The notes under the pieces: generated by a model
What the model saw: the letters and a program-made list of their open reading frames with translations, nothing else
Told to the model about the DNA's origin: nothing
Databases searched by the model: none
NCBI GenBank assembly: GCA_963169105.1
Contig: OY720642.1
Location: 78,656,716 to 78,720,715 of the forward strand
Direction of reading: 5' to 3'
Length of the DNA: 64,000 nt
From: Ceriagrion tenellum
Lineage: Eukaryota > Arthropoda > Insecta > Odonata > Coenagrionidae
Shown: positions 24,525-34,730 of the stretch, piece by piece
Layout: each line of letters begins with the position of its first letter
Numbering within the stretch: position 1 is the first letter of the stretch
Made by a program: the position numbers and the translations under genes

Positions 24525-24607
24525 GTCAGGTGTGGGGTTCGAACCCATGCTCCCATTTGGGAACCAGAGCTTAAGTCTGGCGCCTTAGACCACTCGGCCA
24601 ACCTGAC
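24525..24607 (-). tRNA. tRNA-Leu (anticodon UAA)
   Basis: The 83-base sequence folds as a type II tRNA. The seven-base acceptor stem GTCAGGT/ACCTGAC pairs perfectly. The D arm GCC...GGC contains the A box (TGGCCGAGTGG). The anticodon stem CCAGA/TCTGG encloses loop CTTAAGC with anticodon TAA. A long variable arm (TCCC/GGGA) marks it as a leucine or serine tRNA, and the T arm carries GGTTCGAACCC (B box). One T-stem pair is A-C (positions 49-65), a single mismatch. There is no intron and no encoded CCA, as expected for a nuclear gene. It decodes UUA leucine codons on cytosolic ribosomes. No other tRNA gene is nearby. A 110-codon minus-strand open frame across it is a shadow. Confidence 0.93.
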
Positions 24608-25162
24608 CTTGGTGGTTACCTGCTCAGTTTTGGGATAAATCGTAGAGTATGACGAAGAATTTTTAAGGGTATTAATCGCTGTTGCGTGGGACGCTGAATT
24701 CAAATAAGTATAAAAACGTTGAGATTAGTACGAAAGAGAAGCAATGAAGCATTTTAGTTCATTGATCACGACTGGTATTTTTGAATTGGCGTTGCGGTTG
24801 AAATTGCTGAGCTAACCTGTTATCTGAGTCTTATGCTGTAAATGATTATCAAGCTTTACGGCATAACCTCACAAAAGTGAGGATGTCGTATTTGTGTATC
24901 TTGGAGGTTTATGCGCATCGGTTTGTGGCCTGGTCTTCCATTGGTCTTCCGATTAATTAGCTATCTGGGGAGGGCGGTTTGCACACGATTCCATTGTGAA
25001 TACTGACTGGATGCCGGCTGCTCATGTGGTGGAGAAACAGGGTTATTGTCTCCTTTCCATGCTGCTAAATGATGAATTTACCATCGGCGAATTTGTGGAT
25101 AACTTTTTGCGAAGTGCTTTTTAGTTCTTTTTGCAAGTGAAAGTTATTAGCAAAGGATAGGA
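24608..25162. promoter_or_regulatory. 5' flank of tRNA-Leu and unassigned sequence
   Basis: tRNA transcription relies on the internal boxes, so no upstream element is required. I see no TATA-like or snRNA-type element here, only unremarkable sequence up to the LINE fragment. Confidence 0.3.
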
Positions 25163-25545
25163 GACATATTGCCTCACAACTTTTAGTGGGATTAAGGTGG
25201 AAGCCCCTAGAGGCTCGGGGGCTACACGCTAGGCTTAGGTTGCTTGAGAAAATCAGAACTGGTGTGTTTCAGAGCGACGCAGAGAATATTATCATGACAC
25301 CTCACTACATCTCTAGATATGACAGAAGCGATAAAATAACAGAGATACACTGCCGTACAGGCAGGTACAGAAACTCGTTCTTTCCGCGCACAATAAGGGA
25401 CCATATTAAAAACTGAGATCCTCTAAATACACTCCCATAATACACGTCACCAATTCACCTCCCAAAACCTTGCATCTTTACACGGATGGTGATCTAACTC
25501 CCATGCCACTCGCCCACAAGGTAGTATATGGATGTAGATTCCAAG
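25163..25545 (+). mobile_element. CR1/L2-like LINE 3' end (copy 1)
   Basis: An open frame at 25186-25416 reads as the C-terminal end of a non-LTR retrotransposon ORF2. It has a short arginine/leucine-rich helix (LHARLRLLEKIRTGVF), then a basic segment and the signature NSFFPRTIRDH just before the stop. This corresponds to the RNSFFPRTIRDWN region downstream of the reverse transcriptase in CR1/L2-type elements. The 3' untranslated part follows and ends near GGATGTAGATTCC, a remnant of the ATGTAG-type tail. The 5' end is truncated, as usual for LINEs. A second, more decayed copy is at 39.1 kb. It is not functional because the reverse transcriptase and endonuclease are absent. Confidence 0.75.
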
Positions 25546-26174
25546 GAGAGTGATATAACGCTTGAGCATTATCCCTGAAATGATTGAGGAGTGTCAGGAT
25601 TCATGGTAATGCAGTAAGTAATGCTCAATACATGATATTGTTCTCAACTGATATCGGAAAATATATTCGTTGAGCCTAATTGAAAATGAACTCTTTTTCA
25701 AGTTATTTGAAGTTGAGGGGAATAAAGGCCACAAACCGCTTTCGGAATGGCGAGCTGAACTGCATCGTAATGCGTTTTGTGCAGTATAAAATGATAGCAT
25801 TTTTTCGATAAAAATCATTGCATGGAGTGATAAATGTGCTATTGTTGTTACCCTTTTAAATTATCAGCGCTAAGCTCTCTACGCTGCAGCCTTTAAATCG
25901 AAAAGTAATACTATTATGGATACCTCATTATGTGATCGTTTTTTCTCGTGGCATTGGAGGCCTTACATTACGGGATTTTATGAGTTTCCGAAAGATTTGT
26001 TTTTAGTGCCAAGAAAGGTGCATTCTTAAAATGCAAATCCCGAAGAAGTGGTTTTTATCGCAAATGGGTGGTATCGCGCTTCATTATGTCTACCTTCAAG
26101 CGCTCAGTGCAAACGTTTTTCCTCAGGCATGTATTTTATTGCGCTTTGTATGCTGTGTAAGAATTTTGAGACGA
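25546..26174. other. No recognisable feature
   Basis: This is AT-rich sequence between the LINE fragment and the repeat-flanked Copia fragment. A 74-codon minus frame (25594-25818) has no domain. Confidence 0.6.
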
Positions 26175-26211
26175 TCTCGATATGTCATTAATGCATAACA
26201 TGGCCCTGTTT
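26175..26211. repeat. 37-bp direct repeat, left copy
   Basis: This segment matches 26581-26617 at 32 of 37 positions, including AATGCATAACAT and GCCCTGTTT. The two copies flank the Copia fragment. They are too long and diverged for a simple 5-bp Copia target duplication. Confidence 0.75.
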
Positions 26212-26284
26212 TATCGTTAAGATGTGGGTGGTATACACTCATTAAAAGCACACTAGTAAATAACTGTGAAATTGGACTCATTAA

Positions 26285-26506
26285 TTATGGCTCAACACTT
26301 GAACCAACATTTACCCATTTCATTGGAAAAATCTGTTCTTGGAACTTTACATCTCTCGACAGAACCTCACAATTATACTTGAAATCCCGCAATCTGTAAC
26401 CTCTCCTGTTCTTAGGATATCCTAGCGCAATACATTCAGTAGCTCTAGGTTTCATTTTACCACCTTTAGGGTTCTCAACATACATCCAAACCGTGCGATC
26501 AGACAC
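26285..26506 (-). pseudogene. Copia-type retrotransposon polyprotein fragment
   Basis: The 73-residue translation contains KGGKMKPRATECIALGY, then RRGYRLRD, then EVLSRDVKFQEQ. This is the conserved linker between integrase and reverse transcriptase in Ty1/Copia polyproteins (LDPRSKECIFLGY...KGYRL...SRDVVFDE in typical members). Nothing of the catalytic integrase, reverse transcriptase or RNase H is present, and there are no LTRs nearby. The fragment is therefore a small dead remnant of an element whose full polyprotein exceeds 1,000 residues. It is bracketed by the 37-bp direct repeats at 26175 and 26581. Confidence 0.8.
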
Positions 26507-26580
26507 CTATCATTTCAATTTCTCTCACTTCCAACTTAGTATCAGAAAACAACTCGAAAGGTCATTGTCAATAGCCTTTA

Positions 26581-26617
26581 TCTTGATATTTCAGCAATGC
26601 ATAACATTGCCCTGTTT
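26581..26617. repeat. 37-bp direct repeat, right copy
   Basis: This is the partner of 26175-26211 in the same orientation, with five mismatches. The pair encloses about 370 bp including the Copia fragment. Confidence 0.75.
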
Positions 26618-27637
26618 GACCAACGTATCTGCACTTGCGATGACATTTTAAATCGTTTACACCACTCCTTTTGGTATTTTTGACCCCGTATTTGGCCTTA
26701 TATACTTAGATAATAAGACTTTAGTCCATTGGGGTTCGTCGGAGGGCGCAGAGGGTGCGCAAGGAAGGGAATAAAGGAATTACTCAATAAATTAACCGTT
26801 TCCATTATTCTTGGTTCATTCAGACTTTCTATACATCGTTACCAGCTGTCTCACACATCGTCCAACGCTCAACTGCCCACATTCTTACCCCCGCTCTCCT
26901 CTGCCAGCTTTCACTTCCCATCTCAGTGCCTCATCGGATGCAGGGGGTGAAAGAAAGGAGAAGGGTTAGTTATCTGCTTGCGCGGGAAGCTTCTGATTGT
27001 GGGAATGAGAGTCAGATTTAAAGCGTGCGCACAGAACTTAGATAATTATTTTGGTGCATAGTTTGATATTGAAATTTATTTACCCACAGTCAAATTCTGA
27101 GGCAATAATATTGTTTCAGTGATGGTAAAACACTTGTTGGAGCGTGACCTTAAATGCGATTTCCATTCAAAGTGCTTCACATTCAAAGTAAAGGCAAACA
27201 AATTTTGCTCCATAGAACAATCAGAAATTAGACCGTGGTCTGAATGCAAAATCAGATTCATTAGCGAACGAGTTTCAGCGCTGTTCCCCCCTATTTTTAA
27301 ACTGTGACTACCACTCACACAATGCCCCTAAACACGAGGTTTACTCAGTATTGAGTCTGATGATTTTGAAGCATTAGTTTCTAAGTATTTTCATGCATCA
27401 ATGCCACCCCTTCAAATTATTGGTTTTTATACACCAGTGCTATTTATCCCCTTGGTCCGCTTTACACTGGCAAAGTTTTCCCAACCTTGTCGATTATAAT
27501 CGTCTTGGTAGTCCTGTATGTAACAAAGAGACTAGATTGCGGTCCCAAGGCGGCTAATTTTTTACTATTGAGATAGAGAATACCCTTTGTAAAGAGATAG
27601 ATAATGTGTACATCCAAGCACTTTTTAGCTCTTTCAT
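26618..27637. other. No recognisable feature
   Basis: Short open frames occur on both strands at 26729-26950, 27076-27318 and 27119-27307. The last two overlap antisense. None shows a domain. Confidence 0.55.
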
Positions 27638-27829
27638 GCGTATATATTTTCACGTATGTTTATGCAATATGAAATACTGTTTTAGTTACCTAAGTATGTG
27701 CTGTAATTGTACTAATTTATTATGATACATCTTGCGTATATATTTTCACGTATGTTTATGCAATCTGAAATACTGTTTTAGTTACCTAAGTATGAGCTGT
27801 AATTGTACTAATTTATTATGATACATCTT
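27638..27829. repeat. 96-bp tandem duplication
   Basis: Two head-to-tail copies (27638-27733 and 27734-27829) start 'gcgtatatattttcacgtat' and end 'tatgatacatctt'. They differ at only two positions by eye (caatAtg/caatCtg and tatgTg/tatgAg), so the duplication is recent relative to other repeats in the window. Confidence 0.95.
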
Positions 27830-28043
27830 GCGTTTGAGCGCGGAGATAGTTACCCATTTGATTTATCAATAGACTAATTCGATAAAATAAATATGAATAG
27901 TTGGCGAGTTTTATATCATGATGATTTTACGTACAGTTTTCCAATATTTTTTTAATTCATGACGTCTAGGACACAATTTAAAAGGATTACTCTGTTATTA
28001 GATGCCCATCAGATCCGGTCACCTTGTGGCAAAGTGAAATGTA

Positions 28044-28290
28044 AAGCTCAATCCGGAATACGGAATGCTTAGTGGGAATATGCGTAATATTTAAAAAATA
28101 GTAAATTAAATCAATAAATAGTAATTTAAATATAAAAATAAATAAATAGTAATTTAAAGTAAATGCGTGAAAGTAGGAATCGCGCAACAGATGAAGGAAG
28201 AGACTCCATTAAATATGAAAAATAGGCAACGGCATTGCTATCATTATTACGCATATTCCTACTTAGCATTCCGTAGTCCGGATTGAGCTT
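28044..28290. mobile_element. Foldback/MITE-like element, 247 bp
   Basis: The left arm (28044-28090) AAGCTCAATCCGGAATACGG and onward is repeated inverted at 28246-28290, ending GTCCGGATTGAGCTT. The arms are about 45 bases with few mismatches. The centre is very AT-rich and contains repeats of 'aaatagtaatttaaa' and AATAAAT. There is no coding capacity. Confidence 0.85.
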
Positions 28291-30689
28291 GAGTGAGTAG
28301 GACGGTTTCTTAAGGGGCGAAATCGCCTAGGGTCTGATAGAAAGGGATTGGTCGGGACCCTCGTCTCGAGACACGCAAACCGGCTGAATGAGCCACACCT
28401 TCACCTCTTGGTCTTACCCTTTCCGTCGCTTTGTCCTTCCTTCTTAATCTTCCCCCTCTTCAGCAAACTCTAATAACAGTCCCTGGTTATATCGTCCCCT
28501 AGATTCTCCGCCTTACCCTTTTCAGGCGTTCAGCTATGTTTTCTCTCGCGCTACTTCCTTCCTGCAAATTTTGCGGCTATCTGATTCCCTCGCTAAATGA
28601 TTTCATTGACCCTGGTCTCTTCTTCCATCCTATTCCCCTCGATCGCCTCTGGGATTACCGTTCTCTTGTTCTCCTTGCCCTCTTCGTTTTATTATCAGTG
28701 CTTAAAAGCTTTCTTGTTTTCTCTGCTTTTTCCTCTTTAATCTTTTTGGTCGAGATTCTACTTTTGAGCGTGAAACGTCCTAAAACTTTTTGGTTCTCTT
28801 GATGTCGCTTGTAAATAATATTGCAACCCCGTCGCCCGTATTCTTACAATCCCACGAAGCTTTCATTTATATGTTGCGCCGGAAAAGAGCATAATGTATT
28901 CTATATTGTTTTATATTTACGGTAAAGAAGTTTTGTTTCCTGTTTTTTCGTTATCGAGGTTTTTTTCAACTTTTGTCAGAGCCGGTCGCCCTTGAATTTG
29001 AAATGCTCTAACGGCTGTAGTGTATCCGCCCCGTCTAACTGTTAACCTCTTTTATAAGACGACTATAACAACTATTTTCAACGTTGTATTAACACTCGCT
29101 ATAATGTGGTTGCCCCGAAAAAATCTTGCTGAACAAATATACACTCCTGTTCTTTAAGTCAACGATAACCTTAGCTGTAGATCACATCCCGTGATGACGG
29201 CTACGAATAACTGAATAATCCACATGAGCTTTTGAGCTAGCAGAGCGAAAATATTTTGATATTTGCCATGCAGGCGTATTTATATCCTAAACAAATACGT
29301 GTTTTCGTTTAATCTGGCCCGGAGAAACCGTAGGGCGTTTAATAAACAGTAGGTACTTATGCATCACATTTTTTTTCGGTAAGATGTGAAGGGAAAACTT
29401 TTGGAAGTACGCTTACTGATTTAATTTCTAAAAAAATACTGAATTTTGAATTGAAACTTCTTGCTAGTGCCCCTTCTGTTGGATGGCCAATTTCATAAAG
29501 CCTTATTGAAGAACTTTATCTCATGCTGGAAGGCACTTGAAATATTTGAAGACGCTCTTTTTCTCATGTCTCATTGAAACTATGCGGGCTGATGCTTAAC
29601 GCGGAACTCCATGCAAGTCATTTTTTGTCATCCGTACCCATCTACTTTTCGGAAGACGTTTTATGTTCCGTCAACTTCGAGTACCCTTCGAGGAGATAGT
29701 GGGTGTGAAAGGGCATGAGTGCATGGAAATTTAACGTAGACACGTAAGCATTTTGTGTTTGACAGCAGCTGCTGTACCCTGTTTCCCTGCGTATTCGAGG
29801 AATCCAAGTCGCTCTCCGTTTTCAGAGTTCATGCGGCCGTTATAAAAAGACCACATTGGCTTCCAAGAATGCGTTCACTTTGCAACAGACATCTCTTCCA
29901 CCACAGGCCGATATATTCACCCACCCGCATGAGAAGAAGCCGATTGTGGAGCACTTCCAGGGCCTTTTACCGCCACATAGTTTATGATGAGCTATCGACG
30001 ACCTGACCAGCTTACGTAAGCCTGCGTTGTGTAAACTTATCGAACGGTTTTCTATGCGCCATCTATTTTTGCAAGGACGCTGTTTTTGTTGTTGACAATA
30101 TTGAAATTGACATCTTCCCACTTATTTTCTCTTTCACTTGCATATTTAATGTCCATTTTCTTTATATGATAATATGCCATGTACTTAAGCACATGTGTAT
30201 GCATGTTGCGATTTTCACCTATTGAGCGGAATAGTGCAATTGTTATTGAATCCGCACGCACAATTATGCCATCATTCTATCAGTAGATGTGTAGTTATTT
30301 TTTTTCAATTTCCTCTGAGTGTTGTGATCCCATTAGTCGAAAACTTTCCTCATTACGGTGAGAGCCGAGCATGAGGACTTACCGCCAGTTAGTAAATAAT
30401 TACGATCAGATGAGAAAGAAAACTTTTTTTTTAGTTTTATGCAATGAAAATATTCGCCTTAGAGCGTGAAGGAAATCATAATTTATCAGAAAAGCAATAT
30501 GATAGTACCACTGTTTAATTCGTTATTCACAAGGTGTCTGTGTTACTTCAGTATTTAGGAAATTCGTTATATCATGAACAATGAGTTATTATCATATACG
30601 ACATAATGAAAATAGAACTTTTACAAGTGTTTTCATAAAATGAACTGTTCAGACGTCTGTTGGATTGAATATTTTCCAAGCTAATAATT
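28291..30689. other. No recognisable feature; pyrimidine-rich patch
   Basis: The plus strand at about 28390-28760 is rich in C and T and gives an 88-codon hydrophobic, Leu/Phe/Ser-rich open frame (28536-28802) that follows from composition. At 29755-30121 both strands are open for 83-93 codons without a domain. Confidence 0.5.
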
Positions 30690-30815
30690 GAAGTAAATTC
30701 TTCTCGGGCTTTTGACTGGGTCTGGTTCTTCATTTCCGTCTCCGCGTACCGGCGGAGATGGGGACGATGAACGTAACACGGTCGAAAGTCCGAGAATAAT
30801 TGATCAAACGTCTCG
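30690..30815. mobile_element. Imperfect palindrome built from two inverted Penelope-like motifs
   Basis: A central hairpin (CCGTCTCCGC at 30736-30745 against GCGGAGATGG at 30752-30761) is flanked on both sides by the same motif facing outward. The left side, read on the minus strand, has CAGTCAAAAGCCCGAGAAGAAT. The right side, on the plus strand, has CGGTCGAAAGTCCGAGAATAAT. The full palindrome is roughly 125 bp with arms of about 60 bp. The CCCGAGA motif is shared with the loci at 7.0 and 18.6 kb. There is no coding capacity. Confidence 0.6.
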
Positions 30816-31937
30816 AGCCTTAGAAAATATCGCTTACAATAGCTAATTTTGTCATCGCTGCCTGTGCTATGCCTACGGTGACTGATTGGCGTATTTTAAA
30901 GCAATTGTTGTAAAACGTTTTGCAATAAAGATACGTAATTAGAATTTCACCTATTTAAACTATATGCTTAGTAAAACTACGAAATGGAAATGGTAGCGAA
31001 GGAAAAGTTATTATTAAAAGTCGCTTCTATTACAAAAATGGGTCAAAGGACCCCCTCCGTCCTTCTATTGTTAATTCATTTTTGGCAGTGCACAAAACGT
31101 CAGGCATGACATAAATAACTTCTTGACTCGATACGGTCTATTATGATGCTTGAAAAGAGTAAAAACTATCAGCAGCTTCGTTTCCCTGGTGAAATCCTTC
31201 AAAATAAGAGGTGAGTCTGGCCATGCCCAATGGCGGATAAAAGGGTAGCCCGATTTGCGGTGGTTCTAATGTTAACAAGATATCCTACGGAGTCAAAATT
31301 TGGTGTCTATAATATGAAGTATTTATATTCATTTCAATAACAATTAGGAAATAAGACAAATTCTGATCTTTACTAAAAATAACTTTGTAATACCTTTTAG
31401 AGGGAACTATGTATGATGCTGCAGTTTGATACACTCACTAATCCCATAATCGCAACCTTGGCACATGATTTTGAATAGCTAAGTCTCGCTGCCTGTAGAT
31501 GACATTATCGTTGATATTGGCCGAAAGAAGCACTCTTATCCTAGCGCATCTTTGCTCTTTCTACGAACAAACTGATGAGTTGAGAGGAATTGAGATGGTG
31601 TGGGACACTTCTTACTATTACAATTTTGTGATAAATTGTTTCGTAGTCCACCTTAAACCGTCCCGCGTCATGATATCAATGACCTCAATATTGACCTTAT
31701 TTACGAGATTCCAACTTTTGTCTTTAGCTAACGAGTAGTGTAGGTACTCTATTCTCTAACGGTCTGATATCGATTACCCAACATTTTCTCTCGCATCACT
31801 ATGGGAAAAGAAGAGAGGAAAGTGAACAATTTTCACGTGTAACGTAAGTGATAAGTGGAAGTAGTAAGTTTCAAATTGTTATCCGAAAAAAGGGTGACCG
31901 AGTAGGTATTTATGAATGAGTACAGAAGGTTAATGCA
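30816..31937. other. No recognisable feature
   Basis: This is AT-rich sequence. The 79-codon plus frame (31499-31738) has no domain, and no repeats were found. Confidence 0.6.
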
Positions 31938-32139
31938 TGGAATTCCTTTCGGGAGATGCTGCGTGGTGCTGATCATTTTTTCTCGACGTTTCACTCCTAC
32001 TGGGAGCGAATTCTAGAGATTCAAGAGAAAACGCTCCCAGTAGGAGGAATGAAAACGTCGAGAAAAAATGATCAGCACCACGCAGCATTTCCGGCAAGGA
32101 ATTCCATACATTGATAAAAGAAGCTGCAAAAACCTTCAA
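31930..32139 (-). pseudogene. LINE ORF2 C-terminal fragment
   Basis: The minus-strand translation begins VFAASFINVWNSLPEMLRGA. This matches the 'FF..R..N.WN.LP..V..A' signature that ends ORF2 in CR1, Jockey and related non-LTR retrotransposons. Only about 35 residues belong to the element. From about 32031 downward the frame runs back through the inverted copy and is meaningless. No reverse transcriptase or endonuclease is present. Confidence 0.7.
31938..32105. repeat. Hairpin formed by an inverted duplication of a LINE 3' end
   Basis: The left arm (31938-32008) and right arm (32032-32105) are near-identical inverted copies with a 23-base spacer. Both arms translate outward-in to the same LINE C-terminal signature. 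The plus strand gives WNSFREMLRGADHFFSTF and the minus strand gives WNSLPEMLRGADHFFSTF. The stem would be about 70 bp, with a few mismatches and small indels. Confidence 0.9.
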
Positions 32140-33625
32140 GCAAAAAAAAAGTACATAAGGTTACCTAGACTTTCAGTTTGTTGTTGTGACCGTGAAAACC
32201 GACTCGTGTACGTATGTCACTGAGATAGAAAATTGTGTGAGTTGTCACACTTTAATCAATTTATTGCTGCAAATCACCTCAAAAGTCGAGATCGTGATAC
32301 TTGGAATGTTTGATCTCTGATTCTCAAAGATAACAGCGGACGTAATTCAGACTTATGCTGATAATTTTTTTCTCTGTATTTTTAAAATTTATTCTTATAA
32401 GCTGTATCGCTTATAGGGACTTCTCTAAGCATTTCGATGCTAAATTTGCAAGGACCTTCTGACCGGGATTTCCGTAATTCACCCTCTTGAACATTCGTAG
32501 AAAGTTGATATATCAATCCGTATTTTAAATTTCCATTTAATACGTATATTTATATTTTAAGAATCTGGAAGTGGACCATGTATGCATCAAAAATTCATGC
32601 CATATTATTAGAAAATTTATTTTTCATGGTACCCTTCATCAGCGGTGGGAAAAAATGAGAGTTTATGGCGCTAGCATGGATTACTTCTTTTTTTGCTTTC
32701 CTCACTCCTGCTTAGCGCATTCCCTCTTTAAATGAGTACGCTTATGGAGGTTTCTTTTTATGCTGTAACTTAAATACCTGTGGATAATAAACTCATTGTT
32801 ATAAATTGATTCTGTAAATAGTGTACAAATTCATGGGGCAAAATCTCGGATAACACTTCATAATGTTCTAGTTTTCTAGTGTGGTGCCAAATAGAATGTC
32901 GACTGCTGGGTTATAGGGAAATATAGGTTTTCCTTAAGAACTCCTAATATCTCCCTAGCTTTAAAATATAGTTGTATTTGTGGTCCGGATAAATATCATT
33001 TTCTTCAACGTTCTTACGATATAATATCTGCATTTAAGAAAAAATTCTGTGGAAGGCATATGGAGATGATACATTTGTAAGCATATACAGTGACTGAATA
33101 ACATTTTCTTTGTTACGTCTGGTGCTTTATGCGTCGGTGATTGACCCCAAGTTTGAAAAAAGTGACTCGTTGAGACTCCTCAAAGCATGTTAGTTTTCTG
33201 TTTTTACTACAATAGAGGCTGTGAGGTTGGAAAATCCAACTTTGTGAGAAGTAAGTGGAGTTGAATGTTCGTCGTAGTGTGAAATGCTTGGTCTACTATT
33301 GAATGACTGAGTAATAGAGGAGTGAGATAAATGAAAGCGAGCAAGAATCGACCACCCAAAAGTCTTCCCGGCAGCCGAGAAGATTTGGGTCTCTGAATAT
33401 GAAAGGAATCTTCAAATTAATGGAAAGAGGAAAAGAGACTATAATGAGCTTGTCATTCTTCGTAGAATTTTTGGAAGAGTTGAGAGGGAATAGGCTGAAA
33501 TATCTTCTTTGAATTTAACCTAGGTGCAGTGTGGTTTTGAAGTTTATCTTAGCCTAGCAAAAAATTTAGAGACATTCAGAGTTCTATATGCAGTCACAAA
33601 ATATTGCAGTTGCATTTTTATTCTT
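32140..33625. other. No recognisable feature
   Basis: This is AT-rich sequence with no open frame above 60 codons apart from 33524-33712, which overlaps the 83-bp tandem duplication and is not a gene. Confidence 0.6.
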
Positions 33626-33786
33626 TTAGTTGACGATTTTCAATTGAGGTATTTAAATGATAATTCCAGACATGATCCTATAACGTTTCGGTTATTGTTT
33701 AAATTCCTTTAGTTGACGATTTTGAATTGAGGCATTTTAAATGGTCGTTCCAAATATGATCCTGTAACGTTTAAGTTATTGTTTAG
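33626..33786. repeat. 83-bp tandem duplication
   Basis: Two copies start with TTAGTTGACGATTTT at 33626 and 33709. Both contain 'aattgagg', 'atgatcct' and 'taacgttt', and end 'gttattgttta'. They carry more differences than the 96-bp duplication at 27.6 kb. A TA microsatellite follows. Confidence 0.9.
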
Positions 33787-33789
33787 TGT

Positions 33790-33808
33790 ATAATATATAT
33801 ATATATAT
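33790..33808. repeat. (TA)n microsatellite
   Basis: This is a run of about nine TA units directly after the 83-bp tandem duplication. Confidence 0.85.
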
Positions 33809-34607
33809 CTAATGCTCTTTATGACATCTTGCGATAATTTCTTTTTTCCTTGTTAGCATTCGTTTATATTCAACTGAGAGGCATTGAATACGATTAACAG
33901 GATTTAAAAAGTTCTTGCGATATGGTGTTCGCTAATAGTAAATTATTAGCTAATATATAGCCTGGAGTGATTATATGCTAAGGTAAGTGTATAAAAGTCC
34001 AAGTCCTTCCTTACTGATGTACCCCTCCTCGTAGTCCACACCCGGAGATCCGATTGGGGTACTATTTTATCTCCGAAATATTTTACTAAGAGTCATGCTA
34101 TCAGAATCATACATTTAACGCAGGGTTGTTTCTTCTAGGGAGACTAATGTGGTCGTTTCCCCGTTGTCTTCCACATCGTAGTACCCCGGCCGATTCCGTG
34201 AACTTCACTCTCGCCCTTCTCCTGAGACTGCTGCCTCTCAGTAGTGAGGTAAAATTCGGGTAGCGAGCAAAAGTTGGTTGGCCAGCCAGGAAAATTTTTT
34301 CCAAAATTCTGTAGGGACCCTATTTGCCATAATTTTTCCGGTCCCAGTCAACGGTTAAACTCATTCCCCGCACAACCCTGGCGAATCCCTTTGCAGTTGA
34401 ATTGATCAAATACTTAGGTTGGTTTCTATTAGGCGTGGCATTTATAATTTGGAAAATTCAGTTTCATCACGCAATTACTAACAGCTAATGATTCCTTTTC
34501 GGGACTTCACTCACTTTGAAAGAATATAACTTAACATGATGAAATAAAAATAATACCTGAATAAAGCCGCACTAATACCTGAATACTAATACTAATACCA
34601 TTGAAGG
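33809..34607. other. No recognisable feature
   Basis: This is mixed-composition sequence. A 65-codon minus frame at 34107-34304 has no domain. A short imperfect repeat of 'actaatacctgaata' lies at about 34560-34598. Confidence 0.55.
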
Positions 34608-34730
34608 TATCCATGATGGTGCGAATAAAAAACTATTAATTCTGTTGAAACCGTGGTCAGTTTTAATATCTAAATGTGGAAATAACTTGAGTGCTCATAT
34701 TCGCACCACTATGGATATATAATATATCCA
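34608..34730. repeat. Small hairpin element
   Basis: TATCCATGATGGTGCGAATA (34608-34627) is repeated inverted at 34698-34717 with two mismatches in 20, around a 70-base spacer. The right arm overlaps a perfect 19-base palindrome, TGGATATATAATATATCCA (34712-34730). This could be a very short MITE. Confidence 0.7.
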
